This document shows, piece after piece, positions 6,412-7,590 of a stretch of DNA of 7,590 nt (position 1 is its first letter; each line of letters opens with the position of its first letter). This stretch comes from JBEBXQ01 sp040391535. Lineage in GTDB: Bacteria; Bacteroidota; Bacteroidia; Cytophagales; Spirosomataceae. Position numbers and translations under genes: made by a program. The DNA is taken from contig JBEBXQ010000174.1 in NCBI GenBank assembly GCA_040391535.1, positions 1-7,590 of the forward strand, read 5' to 3'. The notes under the pieces are model-generated. The model saw nothing but the letters and a program-made list of their open reading frames with translations. It did not search any database and had not been told where the DNA came from.

Positions 6412-6425
6412 TTCAAACGTTTGCA
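6412..6425. promoter_or_regulatory. LacI-family-like operator palindrome
   Basis: TTCAAACGTTTGCA contains the perfect 10-bp palindrome CAAACGTTTG with a central CG. It differs by one base from TGCAAACGTTTGCA, a typical LacI/GalR-family operator. A degenerate copy, AAAC-G-GTTT, is centred 41-42 bp upstream at 6377, which is close to four helical turns. The site lies about 25 bases upstream of the -33 box, a position more usual for an activator than for a repressor. No LacI-type regulator gene lies in the window, so the regulator would act from elsewhere. Confidence 0.4.
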
Positions 6426-6447
6426 CTGATTATATGTAAAATTATAT

Positions 6448-6478
6448 TTTGTATATGATTGATACTATTGTATACTTG
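6448..6478 (+). promoter_or_regulatory. Bacteroidota-type promoter of the SDR gene
   Basis: TTTG at 6448-6451 and TATACTTG at 6471-6478 match the -33 (TTTG) and -7 (TAnnTTTG, one mismatch) boxes of the Bacteroidota primary sigma factor, with a 19-base spacer. Transcription would start near 6484 and leave a leader of about 29 bases before the GTG at 6513. It is the best promoter match I found in the window. Confidence 0.6.
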
Positions 6479-6512
6479 CAGGTAAAAGTACTGAATCAGA
6501 TCCGATATTACT

Positions 6513-7433
6513 GTGCATAAAAAAAGAGTACTTGTCACGGGTTCCAACGGTTTGCTCGGACAAAAACTGATTGCTTTACTGAAAACCCGGGATGATATTG
6601 CAACCCTGGCCACCTCAAGAGGTGAGAACCGCGTGCCTTATACCGACGGGTATCAGTATTTTACGGCAGATCTTACCTCCGTAACACAGGTAACGGATTT
6701 GTTTGAAACAGCAAAGCCTTCTGTCGTCATCCACACGGCTGCCATGACGCATGCAGACGTATGCGAACGTGATAAGGAGGGATGCTGGCAAAGCAATGTG
6801 AAAGCCGTAGAATATCTGGTGAATGCCTGTGAAAAGCATTCTGTTTTTTTAATACATCTGTCCACCGATTTTATTTTTGATGGTTTATCAGGCCCTTACA
6901 GTGAGGATGATGAGCCTGCTCCGGTTAATTTCTATGGATGGAGCAAATATGCCGCCGAAAAAATAATTCAGAAATCGGCTGTCCGCTGGGCTATTGCCCG
7001 TACGGTGCTGGTGTATGGTATTGCCCATGATATGAGCAGAAGTAATCTGATCCTCTGGGCGAAAAATGCTTTGGAGCAGGGGAAAGCCATCAAAGTAGTC
7101 TCAGACCAGTTGCGCACACCTACACTGGCTGAAGACCTCGCCACAGGTTGTCTGCTTATTGCAGAAAAAGAAGAGGAAGGGGTTTTTAATATATCCGGTA
7201 GTGATGTTCTTACACCCTATGAGATGGCACTTCATACGGCCCGCTTTTATGGCCTCGATACTTCGCTGATCACCGAGGTCAATGCGGATACATTTAAGGA
7301 ACCTGCACAAAGACCACTCAGAACAGGTTTTAAAATAGGTAAAGCGATCAGCGTTTTGGGTTATCATCCCCATAGTTTTTCAGAAGGCCTTGCTATAATG
7401 GCCGGCCAGACAGCGGGGAGTCACTCATTATAG
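6513..7433 (+). CDS. Extended SDR reductase, RmlD-like (dTDP-4-dehydrorhamnose reductase family)
   Basis: A 306-residue cytoplasmic NAD(P)-dependent oxidoreductase. The Rossmann dinucleotide motif GSNGLLG is at 10-16. HTAAMTHADVCE is at 74-85, and the catalytic segment LSTDFIFDG at 116-124 supplies the Ser/Thr. YGWSK at 141-145 gives the Tyr-xxx-Lys pair, and RTVLVYG follows near 168. These are the RmlD hallmarks. RmlD reduces dTDP-4-keto-L-rhamnose, but no rmlA, rmlB or rmlC gene is nearby, so the true substrate is open. The start is GTG: an in-frame TGA at 6492-6494 excludes an upstream start, and the glycine motif begins only nine residues downstream. It is transcribed alone, with a promoter at 6448-6478. 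Confidence 0.92.
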   Translation: MHKKRVLVTGSNGLLGQKLIALLKTRDDIATLATSRGENRVPYTDGYQYFTADLTSVTQVTDLFETAKPSVVIHTAAMTHADVCERDKEGCWQSNVKAVEYLVNACEKHSVFLIHLSTDFIFDGLSGPYSEDDEPAPVNFYGWSKYAAEKIIQKSAVRWAIARTVLVYGIAHDMSRSNLILWAKNALEQGKAIKVVSDQLRTPTLAEDLATGCLLIAEKEEEGVFNISGSDVLTPYEMALHTARFYGLDTSLITEVNADTFKEPAQRPLRTGFKIGKAISVLGYHPHSFSEGLAIMAGQTAGSHSL

Positions 7434-7590
7434 ATCCGGAATCAGCTTAGGATTACAATTCTTGCATTTATATAAACAGCGGAAAGTTTCAGGATAAAAG
7501 ACCGGTTATTCAGTCGGATTTGATATACGTTTTTATGAGAATATCTCATGAAAAATGACTGTATGCTAAAAAAGCATTTCCGGTATCCGG
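7434..7590. other. Right edge, possible start of a further gene
   Basis: No clear terminator follows the SDR gene. A short inverted repeat ATGAGA-ATA-TCTCAT lies at 7535-7549. An ATG at 7548-7550, at the end of that repeat, opens a plus-strand frame (MKNDCMLKKHF) that stays open to the end of the window, about 14 codons. It is too short to judge. A tiny hairpin ATGCT-AAAAA-AGCAT lies at 7563-7577 inside the same frame. Confidence 0.25.

Larger units (their letters stand above)
6158..6512. other. 355-bp non-coding regulatory region before the SDR gene
   Basis: No convincing gene is present. In order it holds: the hairpin at 6205-6239; a weak promoter-like pair TTG (6294-6296) and TAATTTTC (6318-6325) with a 21-base spacer; an imperfect palindrome AAAC-G-GTTT at 6373-6381; a perfect 10-bp palindrome CAAACGTTTG at 6414-6423; and a good promoter at 6448-6478. 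The stretch 6400-6480 is very A/T-rich. A frame of 24 codons at 6231-6305 begins inside the hairpin arm and is judged accidental. Confidence 0.6.

Noticed and set aside
7535..7577. Terminator after the SDR gene formed by the two small inverted repeats
   Set aside because: Stems of 5-6 bp lacking GC content or a following T-run, about 100 bases after the stop.

Overview
The window looks like chromosomal DNA of a member of the Bacteroidota, most likely a Chitinophagaceae or Sphingobacteriaceae-type organism. Three things point that way: moderate GC content, start sites preceded by A/T-rich leaders with few Shine-Dalgarno sites, and promoter-like boxes of the TTTG / TAnnTTTG type. The gene families fit too (ECF sigma factor with a short W-containing membrane partner, TIM barrel-Dabb lipoprotein, TraB/GumN protein). 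The assignment to family is inference. I see no rRNA, tRNA, CRISPR array, insertion sequence or phage gene.

Left part (1-2842), read on the minus strand. A TraB/GumN-family exported protein, an ECF sigma factor and a four-helix membrane protein lie head to tail with an 18-bp gap and then an 11-bp overlap, so they look like one operon. The membrane protein sits where Bacteroidota often carry an anti-sigma factor. Downstream is a separate 163-residue beta-rich protein of uncertain function, closed by a convincing intrinsic terminator at about 153-191. Bases 1-152 hold no gene I can call.

Middle part (2843-4827). A 209-bp intergenic region separates the divergent TraB and cyclophilin genes. On the plus strand a secreted cyclophilin-type peptidyl-prolyl isomerase is followed by a small three-helix membrane protein. 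The stop of that gene overlaps the start of a stand-alone ABC ATPase. The last two look like a compact transporter-like pair of unknown substrate. No second, full-size permease is present.

Right part (4828-7590). A lipoprotein fuses a xylose-isomerase-like TIM barrel to a C-terminal Dabb domain, probably handling a sugar-like substrate in the cell envelope. After it comes a strong hairpin and a 355-bp non-coding region with a LacI-type palindrome and a good promoter. This region leads into an RmlD-like extended SDR reductase with a GTG start. The last 157 bases hold no certain gene; an ATG near the edge opens a frame that runs out of the window.

Most of this is ordinary core or accessory Bacteroidota content. 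The points most worth following are the TraB-sigma-membrane protein operon, the mini-permease/ABC pair, the TIM-Dabb lipoprotein, and the operator/promoter arrangement before the SDR gene.
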